DNA of 64,000 nucleotides from Lepidonotus clava (taxonomy: Eukaryota > Annelida > Polychaeta > Phyllodocida > Polynoidae). The notes under the pieces were generated by a model. The model did not search any database. It was not told where the DNA came from and saw only the letters and a program-made list of their open reading frames with translations. The first letter of the stretch is position 1, and every line of letters starts with the position of its first letter. The stretch is taken from assembly GCA_936440205.1 (NCBI GenBank), contig OW387141.1, forward strand, positions 47,625,307 through 47,689,306, written 5' to 3'. A program made the translations under genes and the position numbers. Positions 1-12,780 of this stretch are shown here, piece by piece.

Positions 1-1304
1 GGCGCCAATAAAGAGAGTTCAAAAGGGGGACCCTACCAACCGGAATGACGACGAGTTAGGGGGAAAACGCGGAATACGGAAAGGAGCGGAAGACAATCAT
101 TAACCTGGGAGGGATTGTAAAAGACGGACTTAAAAGCCACTAAACGGATTAATGCGTTCTGTGTTGTCTGCGCGTGCGTGGATCATTTATCATTATGTTC
201 GTTTTTTAGGTTGAGGGCGGGGCTAAGTTTGTTTCTACCACAAAGACGCCTCAATGAACGCTGAAAACGCAGTGATCATTAAAAGGGTCCATCTTTAAAG
301 GGCCCCGAAAGGGGATTGGGAGGGGGATCATTGGAATCGGCCCCAGTCTTAATAAGCCCCGAGACAGTCATGACATATCATCCTTGGACTAATAACTCCC
401 TCAGATTAAAGCCATTAACTACAAACGAAGCCCCAAAGTCTTAAGAGTTTTGTAAAATCTGAGTTGATAACTCACAACAACGGAGTTTCTGTAAGACAGA
501 TAGGCGGGCAGGATCAAGGGGAAATGGTTCCTAACAGAGTGAAACCATTCCTTTATTGCAACTTACGGAAAGGAGATGGAAAGATTAAAGCAGGGTTATA
601 AATCTTTCTTCTGTCAGTCGTATAATGAAACAGACTTTCTTCATTACATGGATCTGTTAAATCATGTTCAATTACTGGCATAATTAGTGTTAGGTCGATT
701 GAACTTGAGCTCCCCTAACCCCCCGCCCCCTCCCCCCCATCCATCTCCCCCCTCCCCCCAATGCTCGTCTTGTTATCCACCGCTCGCAGCGCCACCGGGC
801 GGAGGTTTTAGAACAAACCATTTTCGTGGAATTTAAAGATGGAAATTAAGATTTTGAAAATCTATTTCTATGTGATAGGGGCCATCCGTGGCTTAGTTCA
901 CGTACCCTCCTAGCTAAATACCCCAGGTATTATTTCCAATATCATCATTTATTTGCAATAATAGTCAAGGTTGCCTTTGTTTTCCAGAATTACCATATCA
1001 ATGATCCCATCCTGTACACATAGAAGAAAAAATGATGCAGTCATATTTCAGACTGCTATATACTACTAGTAACTTAAAATTGTTGTATCTTTTGTGGGTT
1101 AATTGTGGTATATTACTTCATGTCGTTCTACCTATACTGAAGTTCAGTGGTGTAATTGAGTATAGTTGATAAAAAGAAAAACAAAACAAAACAAGAAACT
1201 GTTTGGCTGCTGGTTGAGGCATGTGATTAGGAGCCTTATGTCTGAAGAGATAAGTCACATATATAATACTTCTGTTTACAAATTGTTCGCTCCGTTAGGC
1301 CCGA

Positions 1305-1400
1305 CATATCTCTGTAAACTGTGCAGGAATCGAACCCAGTGGCCTTTCTGCATGGTGCAGAACGCCATCCCTACCGCCGGGGCAGATATAATAAAGTAAT
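1305..1400 (-). repeat. tRNA-derived SINE fragment
   Basis: On the minus strand the stretch reads like a tRNA head: a GGTTCGATTCCTGC word (pol III B-box consensus GGTTCGANTCC) lies after a TGCACCATGCAGAAAGGCC anticodon-arm-like segment and a degenerate A-box. No clean cloverleaf can be drawn, so it is a SINE relic and not a tRNA gene. Confidence 0.45.
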
Positions 1401-1559
1401 GGAATGTGAAATACCAAAGTTTGATATTCCCAGTGGGTGCGTATAGGCGAGCTAACCGGCTGACAGGCTGTCAGAGTGTTTTTTTTTCCCGGCGCCGTCC
1501 GCTCGTCATATTCATGGGTGGGTGAGGGCGGCAGTGGGCCCCGCCACCACGACGACACG

Positions 1560-2030
1560 AATCGGGGTCACACGGGGTGGGAGAAGGTCAGGGAGGTGGG
1601 GAAGATAATGGGAAGTCCAGGGGATGGGCAGGGGATGAGCAGAAGATGAGCGCTTGGGGGGCAGGAGGTGAGGAGAAGGGGGTGAGCAGTTGAGGAGCAA
1701 GGGATGAGCAGAAGATGAGGGGTTGGAGAGAAGGATGTTAGAAGCAGGGGGGCGAGGAAGGGGAAAAAGAGTCGTAGATGAACAGGAGATTGGTAGGGGA
1801 TGAGCAGGTGGTGAGAAGGGAATGGGGGTAGGAGGGAAGCAGGGATTGAATAGGAGTTGAGATAATGATGAGCATATGAGATGGGCATAACATAAGGAAA
1901 GGGTAGGAGGGAACAGGAGATACAAGTCACCTGAAGAGGATTGAAGGTGTTAAAGGGGTCGAATAAGAAACAAAAGGAAGCGGGTTTCTGACAGGTATTT
2001 GTTAACAGTAGTCCGGCAAGGTGGGGCACT
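1560..2030 (+). repeat. Purine-rich tract with degenerate GATGAGCAG minisatellite
   Basis: For about 450 bases the plus strand is almost only A and G, with irregular copies of GGGATGAGCAGAAGATGAG near 1628, 1704 and 1797. The reverse strand gives long open frames (Pro/Ser/Leu-rich) only because pyrimidine tracts lack stop codons. Such tracts can form intramolecular triplex DNA. Confidence 0.5.
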
Positions 2031-2600
2031 TTAGGTGAGCAGGAGTGTGAAGTTACAGAAAAGTTTCTCCTCTCACGCGGCCCTGATGGTGTTCCGCCGG
2101 CACTTGGATCTGCTCAAACACTATAGGGAGGTCTATTAATAGTCCCCGTGAGCGGGAGTGAGTGACTGTGAGCAGGAGGTTACAGACAATGTGAGCTGCT
2201 CCCACTATTAACCCTGTGAGGGCTGGGGTTAGGTGTGGAGGCGCCGGAGGGGCGAGGAGGAGATGAGGGCACCCCTTCAGTAGGGTGTACCTGGTCGTTA
2301 TGAGACCGCCCGGTGTGCAGAAAGACATTGTGGCTGTTACATCTCTCATTGTAGGATAGGTCTGTATTATAGCTGACTTCCAAAGTATACCTACGTACTT
2401 CGACTACGTTTTATTCGGTTAACTTGGGCGAATATTTGGGCTCCATATCAGCTTGATATTTTGTGATATAAATACAGGGAACAATCTTTGCAAGACAGAA
2501 AGCAGAACGCATACATTGCCATAACCCTTAGGAGGTACTGTGAACGACTGGTCAGTCGTCAGTCGTCAGTCGTTCTGGTCAGAGCGATCTGTGCCTGCGC

Positions 2601-3260
2601 ACCCCCCCCCCCCCCCCTCCCAACCCGCCGACTTACCACAAAGCCATTTGTCTTGTGACATTATGGTCACGTGATCCCTATAGCGCTAACGACTCCCCCC
2701 CCCCTCGACCCCGTGACCGCGCGCCGACCAATCAGAGGAGAGCCCCGTCCTTTCTGCGGGACTAATCGAGCCGAGTGGTTCGGCCGGGCTCCGGGAGGGG
2801 GCGCCTCACAATGACTTCTGGTGGAGCTAACCGACACAATCCCCACCGCCGCCCCAGCTCATTTCTTTGTAAATGGCCGCTTTCTTAACGGTCGGCCGGG
2901 GCTGGCGGACAGGGCCTTATTTATAATAGGGACGGCGGGGGGACAGACGCCGACGGGACGCGGCCGAGACGCGGCCTGGTTTCCGGTAATGGCGGCGCGC
3001 GGTCAGGCGAGCGGCGCGGCGGGGTTGGGCTTTGTCGGGGTGGTGTGGTGGGGTTTGGGAGACTAAGGACTGTCCCGGGAGCTCCCCGCTGTAGTTATTT
3101 CTCTTCTTCTCCTTCCTCCCCTTGACTGGAGCCGTTCTCGCCGCCGCCATATGCTCGCCGAGTGAATGAGTGAGTGAGTGCGGGGAGCGGCGGTCAGTAC
3201 TGCCGACACGTTACGCACCCCTCACCATCACCATCTACCGCTGCCACCAGCATCACGCCG
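2601..3260. promoter_or_regulatory. CpG-rich island with CCAAT box and TATA/MEF2-like box
   Basis: The island follows a poly-C run (about 2602-2617). It holds GACCAATCAG near 2728 (NF-Y type, the same word as at 11362), TTATTTATAATAGG near 2918 (TATA or MEF2-like) and ATGGCGGC at 2989. The composition and motifs resemble a promoter or enhancer. No adjacent coding exon was recognised, so direction and target are unknown. Confidence 0.3.
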
Positions 3261-6109
3261 ACCACTGCCGAGCTGCTCACCTAGCTATTAATAGCATCGG
3301 TCCGAGCACCTCGCCCTTGTCCTACTACATGCACCATGCACCCCTGACCCATCTTTAGGAGCCGGTTAACTAGGCAAGATCACTACCTCCACTGGCTGCC
3401 ACTGTGTCAGCAAGTGTCAGACCAAGGAGCCCACAGGAAATCTCCAGTAGACTACCCGGATAGATTATAGTTAGGGACAGAACCCTGCATTTGTAGCCAT
3501 TGAGGCCCCTGAGAGATAACAATTAGGGCCAGAACAATCACCCCATGTCCACTGTCCGTCCCTCCCCTTGTGAGTAGTTCCTAACAGTAATTCGGACAGA
3601 CAACAATGAGGACCGACAACAGTCCGTCCTTGAGCAGCTCATCATACCCAGCCCCCATGTGCTCGCCCAGTAACGAGGTCAGTCGGGGAGCAGCTCAGTG
3701 CAGCCCGCCGCCCGAGGACCTTCCCCTCGCGAGCAGCTCACCACCGGCTCAATACGCTACAATATATCACAGGCCCCGCATTAACCACCTCTTGTCCACA
3801 AATACAGCCCTGGCCTGAGCAGCTCGGGCCGAGCAGGTCGCCGACCCCCCGAGCCCTTTCTCCCGTCGCCTATTGACGGACGGCGGGCCGCGCGCCGTCT
3901 TGACCTTCTTAGGGCGGTCATAATGAAAGGGGGGGTCGACAGGCCGGGGGGGGGGGAGTGGACAGAGGTGGAGAGGGTGGGTGGGGAGGGAGGGAAACCC
4001 TTGACGGACGCGGCGCGGGTCGAGGCGGTGGTGGAGTGAGTGGCAGGGAGCTGGAGGTGGAAGGGCTGATGGCTAATGCCCTTTTCTCCAGGCCCCACCC
4101 GCCGACCTCTGTCACCCACATTGTCATATAAGGGCATATTATTCACCTTGAGACAACCTCCCCCACTCCCTCCATACCTCCTCTCCCGTCTATCGCCGCC
4201 CGCCCTGCCACCAGCCGTACGTGGGTGGCGGCTGATATTAGACCTGTCGTGTATGAGTTAATGTGAGCCTATAGGTGAGGGTTAATGCGAGTCGTTAGGT
4301 AAGGGTTAAGCATCCCCCGTATCTAGAGTGAGTGTGGGTGCTTATTAGTCCATCCCCCCCACCCCGTTACGTCCTCTGCTCTCAGACTACGGCCAGGTTA
4401 GTTAGATAGAGTGGCCGAGACATGGTGAGTCGTTATGAGGGCCCCCAGGTCAGCTCAATATACAATAAGTGAGGTAGTGTAGAATAGTGTAAATAGTGTG
4501 CTTTTACCAAGGGTAAAAACACACTCAAACATTTTAGCTCTAATGAATAATACAATATTATGTTTTAAGGCAAAATAACTGTCTCAGGTCAGTGATTATA
4601 CCACGAGTTTTTACATAATAACAGCTGGTTTATATTATCAGAATTCACGTGTGCAGTTCATGTATGCATGGGGGCAGACATTTTGGTACATCGGATAAAA
4701 GGAGGACCAGTGGGGTAGTCAGGAGGCGTTGTTACCCGGTAACCCTTCCAGCCACCCCCGGGCGATAATCGGGGATCTAAGAGGGTTCAGGGTCAGGGGC
4801 GGGATACGTCAGGATCTGTGGGGTCAAGGTCAGGCCGTTAACATCCCCGTCTCCTTACCGCTGAGCCCCTGAGCCCCTGGAGGTGGTACCAGTGGGGGAG
4901 GAGGGGTTAAGGGGGTTAGGATTGTCCGACAAGAATATTCCCCAACCCCTCCACTGTCAACTGTCCCATGTCATGCACTACCGTCTCTCCGACCCTCTCC
5001 CACCTTGCTTTTCGTTGACCCTCTCCCTTTCTTTCCTCTACCTCACACCAAGGAGACTACATGCGAATTGCTCACTGGCGCCTTGTACCTCCTCCGACCC
5101 TTCCCTCATGTATTCTCCTTTCTCTGTCCATTCGTCTTTTGGCCCCCTGTTTGCTTATTCAGTTCACAAGTCTCTGTCATTTCTCTTCGCATCTTGCTCC
5201 TATCCCCAAACAGCCCCCCGCACCGTTGTGAGGCCTTGTAAGACGCCCCTGATCGGCTTAGAACAAAGGCTAATTTGGCCCGGGCCTTCATCGGTTTAAG
5301 GTCAGGGAGGTGGACAGGGGATGACCACTGGTCACCTCTCGCTTCCCCCTGGGTGCGCGCGGGGCGGGGGTAAGTAGGTGGGTTAGGGGGTAAGCAGGGG
5401 GTTAGGGGGTCAGGGGGTAAGGACCCCACCCCCTACCCCCTGCAGGGCTCACAGCCAGATTGCACAAATCTTCTTCTGGGGACCAAACAATCCCCGGAGC
5501 GGGCGGCCGGCCGCGCCAGATACATAATAATTTGTGGGTCCCTCCTGCCCCCTCCTCCTCCGCCTCCTTGGGCAAAGCGGATCGAACTCGTCGTAAGGAC
5601 ATGATGAAAGGAGGGGTGGGTCGGGGTTGGGGGTCGAAGAGAAATAGGCAGAAAGGTACGAGGAGCACAAGGAGCTCAGTAGAAAGGACGAGCGGGAACA
5701 AAATACATGTACTGTCAATAAAACATTTAGAGATATCCTAGTACTGGTCAAGATATGTAGGTACTTTAGATAGGTCTAGACATGCAGTGGGGTGGAGTAG
5801 GGGAGTTTTAGGCAATATATGGGCCAAATTTGACGCAAACATTTTCGTCGTTTAGAGACCGCGTGAGCAGGCCTAACTGGAGGGAATACGAGCAGCCCCC
5901 GTCACCTGCTGTCACACGTTTAGGTCTGTTCAAACGGACCCCCGCCCCATTAAGACAAAGGGAAGGGCCCTCAGGCCACAATGAACCAAGGGGACAAGGG
6001 CACAAAGGGCTCTTTACTCCACTACTACAACTCTTACAACTCTTACAACTCAGACAACGGCACACACTCATACTAATGAGCGACGGTTTGTTTCAAAAAC
6101 AAATTCTCA

Positions 6110-6372
6110 AACAATATGCAATTGAGATCTTCATATCTACTGAAATTGCTCATTAGGAATTTGAATAAAAATGCCAACGTCATATGCTTGTAAAATAGCA
6201 TTTTTTGGGGCGATATCGCTTTCCTAGTGGACGCAATTTTATAGCCACATAAATATAACAATATGCAATTGGAATCATAATAGCCACAGAAATTGCTCAT
6301 TAGGAATTCAAATTAAAATGTCAAAGTCATATGCTTGTAACATAAAGTTTTTGGGCGATATCGATTTCCAAG
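6110..6372 (+). repeat. Two diverged tandem copies of a ~147-bp unit
   Basis: The string AACAATATGCAATTG opens copy 1 near 6110 and copy 2 near 6257. Both continue through AAATTGCTCATTAGGAATT, GTCATATGCTTGTAA and GGGCGATATCG. Copies differ by scattered substitutions and small indels, so the duplication is not recent. No coding potential is visible. Confidence 0.7.
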
Positions 6373-6374
6373 GA

Positions 6375-6790
6375 CAGAGCAGACGACATTTCACCAAAGC
6401 AGACGACAATTTGTGCAAACAAATCGCCAAGAAAACAGGCGCTCGCTGGTGCGCGGCGATCTGCCAGGTCGGTTTTACCGCCGTCCCGGTATCAGCGGCC
6501 CCTCTTGGCAACCCCAACAAAGGAAATCCAGCTCAGAATCCGAGGAAAATCCGACTGATTTAGTGAGCAAATGGGGCGCTAGGGGGCGCGTGTGATTTGT
6601 TTATAAGGCGGGAACAGACGCCGGGAACCAGCCGAGCGGAAACGGGCAGACGGCAATGGGCTTCGCTGGTGCCCGTCATTATAAGCGGCACAATTAGAAG
6701 AAAAGGGGCGGAACCAGCGGCGCGTTTTGCGCGGGTTTGTTCCGATCAGTTGGCACGGACTAACATGGCGGCCGGAGCGGGGAGGGCGGC
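6375..6790. promoter_or_regulatory. CpG-rich island with YY1-like site
   Basis: This island has two GCAGACGACA words (6379, 6399), GCGC-rich DNA and AACATGGCGGCC at 6762, which fits the YY1/Pho consensus AAnATGGC. It sits right after the tandem repeat at 6110-6372. Promoter or enhancer function is inferred from composition only. Confidence 0.25.
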
Positions 6791-9700
6791 AAAGAAAGAG
6801 AATCCGTCCTTTTCATCTGTTTTTACGCCCGTCTTTCATTTGCGGCCTGCTTTTTGTGTCAGTGTTTTCTTGTATTATTATCTGAGTGGAGTGGGGTTTG
6901 CGCTGAGTCAGAATCTGAGTAGAGGAATGTCGGCTCGCGCACCCACCCCGATCTGTACCCCCTGCTCGTCATTGGGTGCCCCCCGTACCCCCCTCAGATT
7001 GGGGCCTGATATCACTCTCCAGCCCGAGTCTGGGTTTGGAGATTGATAACGCCTGACGGAAGTGTCAAACTCAGGCCACCCCTCAACCTCCGCAGCCATG
7101 CAGAAATTATACTAAAGAAATATATTTTTTGTGTGTATTTCTACTAAACCAAGTATAATCAGGGCATGTTATACGTTCCCAGCCAAGTTTCATATCACAC
7201 AGCACGATCTATAGGCCTACAAAACATAAAGGGAAAAAATGCTAAAATACTTAGTCGAGTTGATCTCCCGTTGTCGGGTGTTGGAGGTTTAGATGGAGTG
7301 TCAGTTCTCCCGGCGGGAGGCTGATTTAATGAGGGAATGACGGCTGGCTGATAAGCCTGACGTTCGCCCTCCCACCCCAAACATGTGAGCGCCACCTGGG
7401 TGAGTGTCAGCTGGTCACATGACCCCCGGGCTGCCATCTGATTGGTCCAGCACAAACCCCCCGGATGTAGCGACGCGTCCCGATAGTGTCCAGAGCGCGA
7501 TTCTCATTTGTCTGAGGTGATTGTTGTGCTGTGAGGGGGTAATATAATAGTGACTTCCTAATTAATTAACCCCTGTCACAGAGCTGTCCCCGTCCCCTTA
7601 ATCAGGGGGACAAGGCCCTGAACCAGTGTTTGAAAGGGACATTAAACGCGGCTATCTGATGTACTACAAGCCTGATTAGACATGTTATCGGGTCGGGATT
7701 TAAACGACCGGTTTATAATAGCCATTGTGTGGCTGGAGGTGCTTTTTTTATTATCCAGTTTTGTTGTTCTGTTACAAATGTTCAAATAATGATGACAAAG
7801 CCAGAGTCTCTTTTTCTAATCGGATAAAAGCATAAGCATTGTAAGATAGTACGAAATAAAAAAACATATAAGAGCTTTTAGTGATACATTTTCATGCTTA
7901 CGTACGCAGGGCCGTTAGGTATTCCTCTAACAACATGATACGCTGAGATTTCAGTAAACATAATGTATTTACATCCATCAATGTACGTTTTTCACACATC
8001 TGAGCAGTATAGGCTTTGTTCTATGTCTTCCTGGGATGCAGTGCCTGGCACGCGACCCACTGTCTACTCCCTGCCCCTCCCGACCCCCCCTCTCACCCCC
8101 AAGCCTGCTCCAGGCCCCCATCCCCTGTTATCAGATACGGCCACAGACTCCCCTCTGTCTCGTGGCACTTTACCCCGCGTCTGCCCAGCGTCTACCCTGC
8201 GTCTCTCCGCCCAGCGGTCAGTCTTGACCACTCCACCTCCAGGCTGGGGAGGCTAGTACCCGGCGAGCCCTCCTTATAAGGCCGGGGTCAGCCGCTGACC
8301 AGTGCTGGAGGAAGGAGAGAAGAGGGAGTGGAGGGAGGGAGGAGGAGGAGAGAGGGGGAGGGGGCGTTCAACAACTGCTCGGAGCAGCTCACGGTTGTAG
8401 AGGCGGCCACAAAGGGAGCTACTCAAACCGAACCTGGCCCGCACCTAAACCTACCTGTATCGCACAGTCACCCCAGGCTTAGTTGAATTTAGGCTCCGCC
8501 CTAACATCATGCACCTCTCTTCCTTACTAACACACAGTGTTTGTAATGAAGCGCTCTTCTTCAAAATCACAAACACCGTATGGATCTTTCGTAATGAGAT
8601 ATTTGATTTGCATCGAATGTCTTAGGAATAGAAACATTTTGGGCTTAAGGTGGCAGAGGATGTTTCTGAATCAATCGTCAGTGCAGTAAAACAACCATAC
8701 ATATACTGTTATGACCGGAATACCTCGTCTGTATCTTCAGTCTGTCACCAAATAACCCACCACAACCATTCTCCCACCAAAAATACAGCCGATACTGGAT
8801 CCGCCCGTATCTGTGGACCTCCGGGACTAGAACTGCCCCCCCCCCCCTGCTCTGTGATCAGGGCCCCGCCCGGTGACAGACACCCCTCTCAGACCCAGGA
8901 GGGCTTTTTGTTGTTGTTCAGGTATACATGTACATACCTGGCGCGTCCCACCCCGGGCATGGGGGGTCGGGTCTCCATGGTAATGAGCTACATTCTTACC
9001 GCCCCTTCTCACCTGTCGTCACTCTCCCAGCGCCGTCCTGCTCCTCACCTGTCAGCTGACAACAGGCGGCACACTCTCCAAACAGAATATGAGTTAACTG
9101 CTCGTGAAACAAAACCTCGGGAGAACTGTATGTCAGTATTAATTAACTCAATATACGTACACCAATACAATTATATACATGTAGCCCAAATGAATTTCAA
9201 ATAGGCAGTAATGTTGACAAGAAAAGAGAGCACAATATAAGACATGTTTATTCGGAGGTTTAGGGTATGTTAGCAGGTCCCACAGTAGTTCGTCCGCCGC
9301 CCGGTGGTGGCGCTGTCTATCGTCGTCAGCGGACCGACGACGGACGGCGCGCGCAGCCGGAAGTCGACGACGGACGGATAGGTTGGTGGGGGCAGGGGGA
9401 GAGGTTGGTGGGCTCAGGAAAGTAGTATCAACATGGCCACCTAGACAGAACAAAGCAAGTCTTTATTCTCTATTAGTGACGACCACACACACTCTAAGTA
9501 TAGATCGCCTTCAAAGAGTGATACGTTCTTGCTTCCACAGGCGACAGTCCTCCGCGGTAGGCGCAGGGTTAATGTGGTTTTATACTGAGGACAGAAAACC
9601 ATGAAGCCACATACTGCGCCAAAGAAAAAAGAAACATGTAGATAGTTGACATGTCCCCATAAGGCTATAATGACCATACCATGTTTGCAAAGAGAGGCTA

Positions 9701-11329
9701 TAATGATCATACTATATCTGCAAGTCATCATAGCCAGACTCACATTAGAAATGAACACTATAGTACCCTGCCCAGCAGTGAGCCCCAGCAGCGCTGCCTT
9801 GACCACCCCCTACTCCCCGGCCCTGCTGGCTGCTGGCTGGCTGCCACCATGGCCACACGGACCGCCATCATAAGACGACCATACACACACACGGCGCCCA
9901 CATTGAGCCGGATAAATTATGTGGGCCGCCCTCCACCGCTACCGCCTCTCCCATGCCCGTTCACTGCTGCCGCCTCCCTCTGTAGTATGACGGACGGTCG
10001 GGTAGTATTATTGTATGTGAGGTGTACTACAGTATGCACATCTATCTCCATCGCCTCCTCTGTCTCCTCCGCGACCTCCAAATATACTACCGCGTTATAT
10101 AAATCCGACATGCTAGGTAGTCCTTTCAAATTGCCAAGTAGTTGTTTGAATCCAACTAAAGGGACTGGATAAATAGCATCTCCCGGCAAGGAAAGGATAT
10201 GGGTTCAAATGTGGGATTTGAGGTTTATTTTGCCACAGAGGTGTCGGCGATTTTACACATGAGCGCTACATTCATACAAAAAAAGGCCGTTTTCTATCCC
10301 CTCCAACTATGGGTATCTTAACCTTTAGTCGGAGTATTTGTACAAAAATATAAGAGGTCCCTCTTTGCCCCGTTGCCTCCTTTGCACACGGTAAAGGTGG
10401 TGATCCCCTTTTACAAACACCCACAACGGTTTCAAAAAGACAAAAGGTCTTAGGGTGGCGAGAGGAGGTTTAAATGGCCAACCCTTACCTTGGCCCTATA
10501 CCCTCTCCATACCCCGGTAAAAGGTTATCATCCGGGTGTTTAGACAGGCCCCACCGACGTGTCAAAACGACGTGCTGGGAAAATAGTCAGAAGGGGTGGG
10601 TAGGGGGTGGGGGCACTGAGAGGGCTGTAAGTGTATGCCGAGTGTTCAGGAGAACGGGCGGGGAGCTTACGGGAAAGGTTATACACGTACATATTTAATG
10701 CAGACTCGTGTATATACAAACTGCTACGGAGAGCATCATACTGAAAATTGTAATATACATGTGTCAGCAAATAAGAGGGAAATAATTCTTGTTATATTCA
10801 CAAATTAACCATGGCCATTCCTAATATTTGTACGAAAAAGATATTGGAATCATCATGTATTGTTAACCCTTTCTCAATCACAAACCTCGCTTTTTGCTTG
10901 TATTATATCATATTGAATCGTAAATGTAAAATATAAAACGAAATCAGGGGAGCGAGTGGTAAGCCGCCCATGTGTACCCAATGCCGCACCGGCCCGTCCT
11001 CCCCACACGCAGCCAACTGCTCACATCCCCCACGAGCTGCTCAGAGCTGCTCAGCACCAATAACGTGCCCCTCCATGCTTTGACGCCTGGTGGTTCACAC
11101 AGAAAACGCACTGACAGTAAAACCCTCTTAGGACGCGGGCCTATGTACCCCAATCTACCCTTATATAACATACATAGGGCTCTGTGAGCTGCTCGGGGAG
11201 TGGTCGGGAGTCGGGGACAATGGCTCAGCCCACAATAGGCGCCTTTAACGACGACTGGCCGGCCTGTATTATGTTAACGGGGATCCCGGTCTATGATACG
11301 TCCTCCCGGGCAGGTAGGCCGTTTACCGC

Positions 11330-11480
11330 GGACAATGCCCCCCGCCAACAATAGCCCCGCCGACCAATCAGCGGGCCGTATTTCACAATACGGCGCGCTC
11401 ATTGGTCACGGCCCATTGTCCCGGCGCGCTAGGCCCCGCCCACCCCTGTACTAACAGATCCTATTGTTGCGCGCCGCCTT
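11330..11480. promoter_or_regulatory. Palindromic CCAAT-box pair with clustered Sox-type sites
   Basis: GACCAAT (11362-11368) and GCCGTAT (11375-11381) mirror ATACGGC (11388-11394) and ATTGGTC (11401-11407) about one common centre. Together they give a 20-bp-arm palindrome (18 of 20 positions paired) with a 6-base loop. Both arms carry an NF-Y CCAAT box in opposite orientation. Around it are five Sox-core words: GGACAATG 11330, AACAATAG ~11347, CACAATAC ~11384, CATTGTCC 11414, CTATTGTTG ~11461. A CCCCGCCC Sp1-type box near 11434 follows. It looks like a CpG-island promoter or enhancer; its target is unknown, SoxD being the nearest gene. Confidence 0.45.
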
Positions 11481-12509
11481 GTTCTCTCCGCCCTGGAGGA
11501 GCCCGGAGGACGGCCACAGTGGCGGCGCCACGCGGGGAGCGGCGGAACTAAACTCCTCCTGTGGTGGTAATGACAGCGTACATACTGATTATAAGAGGCA
11601 AGGTTGAAGACGTGCATCCTCCCAATGCCTATTTAGCGGTGAAAGGGAAATACCAATCACCACGATGTATTGTGGATGTCTAATGACATAAGTGATAGAC
11701 AAATGTGCCAGGATTTAAATGGGAACTTCAACAAACCGGCCCTTACGGCCATCAGAACGGGAGACTTCCCCATGGCAGGCCACTCTTCTGTCTATACTCG
11801 TTGCTCATAGTTGCTCGGAGCTGCTCAGATCTGCTCGCTGCTGCTCATAGAGCCAGTACCCAGGGGAGGGGTGGATGGCGGGGCGGGTCTGATTGTGATG
11901 AGTGGTGAATAGAGCGTCTTGTGGTGTGGTAACAGGGCCGTGTGGGTGGTCCCGGAGAACAGGGGGGGGGGGATGTCTGTCCGCAGGTGGGGGTAGGGGA
12001 AAGGGAAATAATGATAAGGGATGCAGGGTAAATACAGGTAGGGTGATCCGGCCCGAGATAAAGGGGCGGACACACGGGGATAGGCAGGTAACAAAAAGGG
12101 CGACGGGGAACAGAACGAGACAGGCCTCTGAGCGGGGTATTAGAAAAGAAAAGAAACGAAAGACTAGAGCTAAATTGCAAACAGGAACATAGATACACGG
12201 TTAACTAGAAAATAACGATGGTATTTTTTCCTTGTGATGGAAATAAAACAACAACTAGTATGTGCTTGTCAGGACATCATAAACCCAGGGTGGTTATGAT
12301 ACATGGACAGGAGGCTGCGGTGCAGCATTCACCAGTAGCAGCATTCAGACAGCCACGTTAAAATATAACGCTGGGGGTACAGCCGTCCGACCGGCGGGCT
12401 GGGAATAATAATGTCGGTGTGTTGTTGTTCATGTGTTGTGGGGGTCGTGTTGCCACCGTCATCATGTGCGACTCACATGTCGGCGGTATGGGTGAGGGGA
12501 TGGGGTCTG

Positions 12510-12780
12510 TGAGTAGAACTGAGCAGGTTGTGAGCAGACTGCGAGCAGGCCTTTCAGCAAGTCTGAGCAGTTCTGTGAGCAGTTTAAATTTGTAAGCTGT
12601 CCTGTGAGCAGGTCTATGGGCAGTTCTGTGAGCAGGTCTGAGAGTTTGTGATTGTCTGTCACTCTGTGGGTTCTGTGAGCAGGTCTGTGAGCCGGTCTAT
12701 TGGCAGGTCTACAAGCAATCCTGTTCTTTGAGCAAGTCTGTGACTGAGCAGGTCTATCAGTAGGTCTACACATGCACATG
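12510..12780 (+). repeat. Degenerate GTCTGTGAGCAG minisatellite
   Basis: About a dozen imperfect copies of a 12-16 bp unit, typically TCTGTGAGCAGGTC, lie in tandem. The GAGCAG core is shared with the isolated GAGCAGCTC words scattered through 3-28 kb. Confidence 0.6.

Noticed and set aside
1568-2029. Long minus-strand frames rich in Pro, Ser and Leu
   Set aside because: They arise because pyrimidine-rich DNA lacks stop codons; there is no domain, splice pattern or codon structure.
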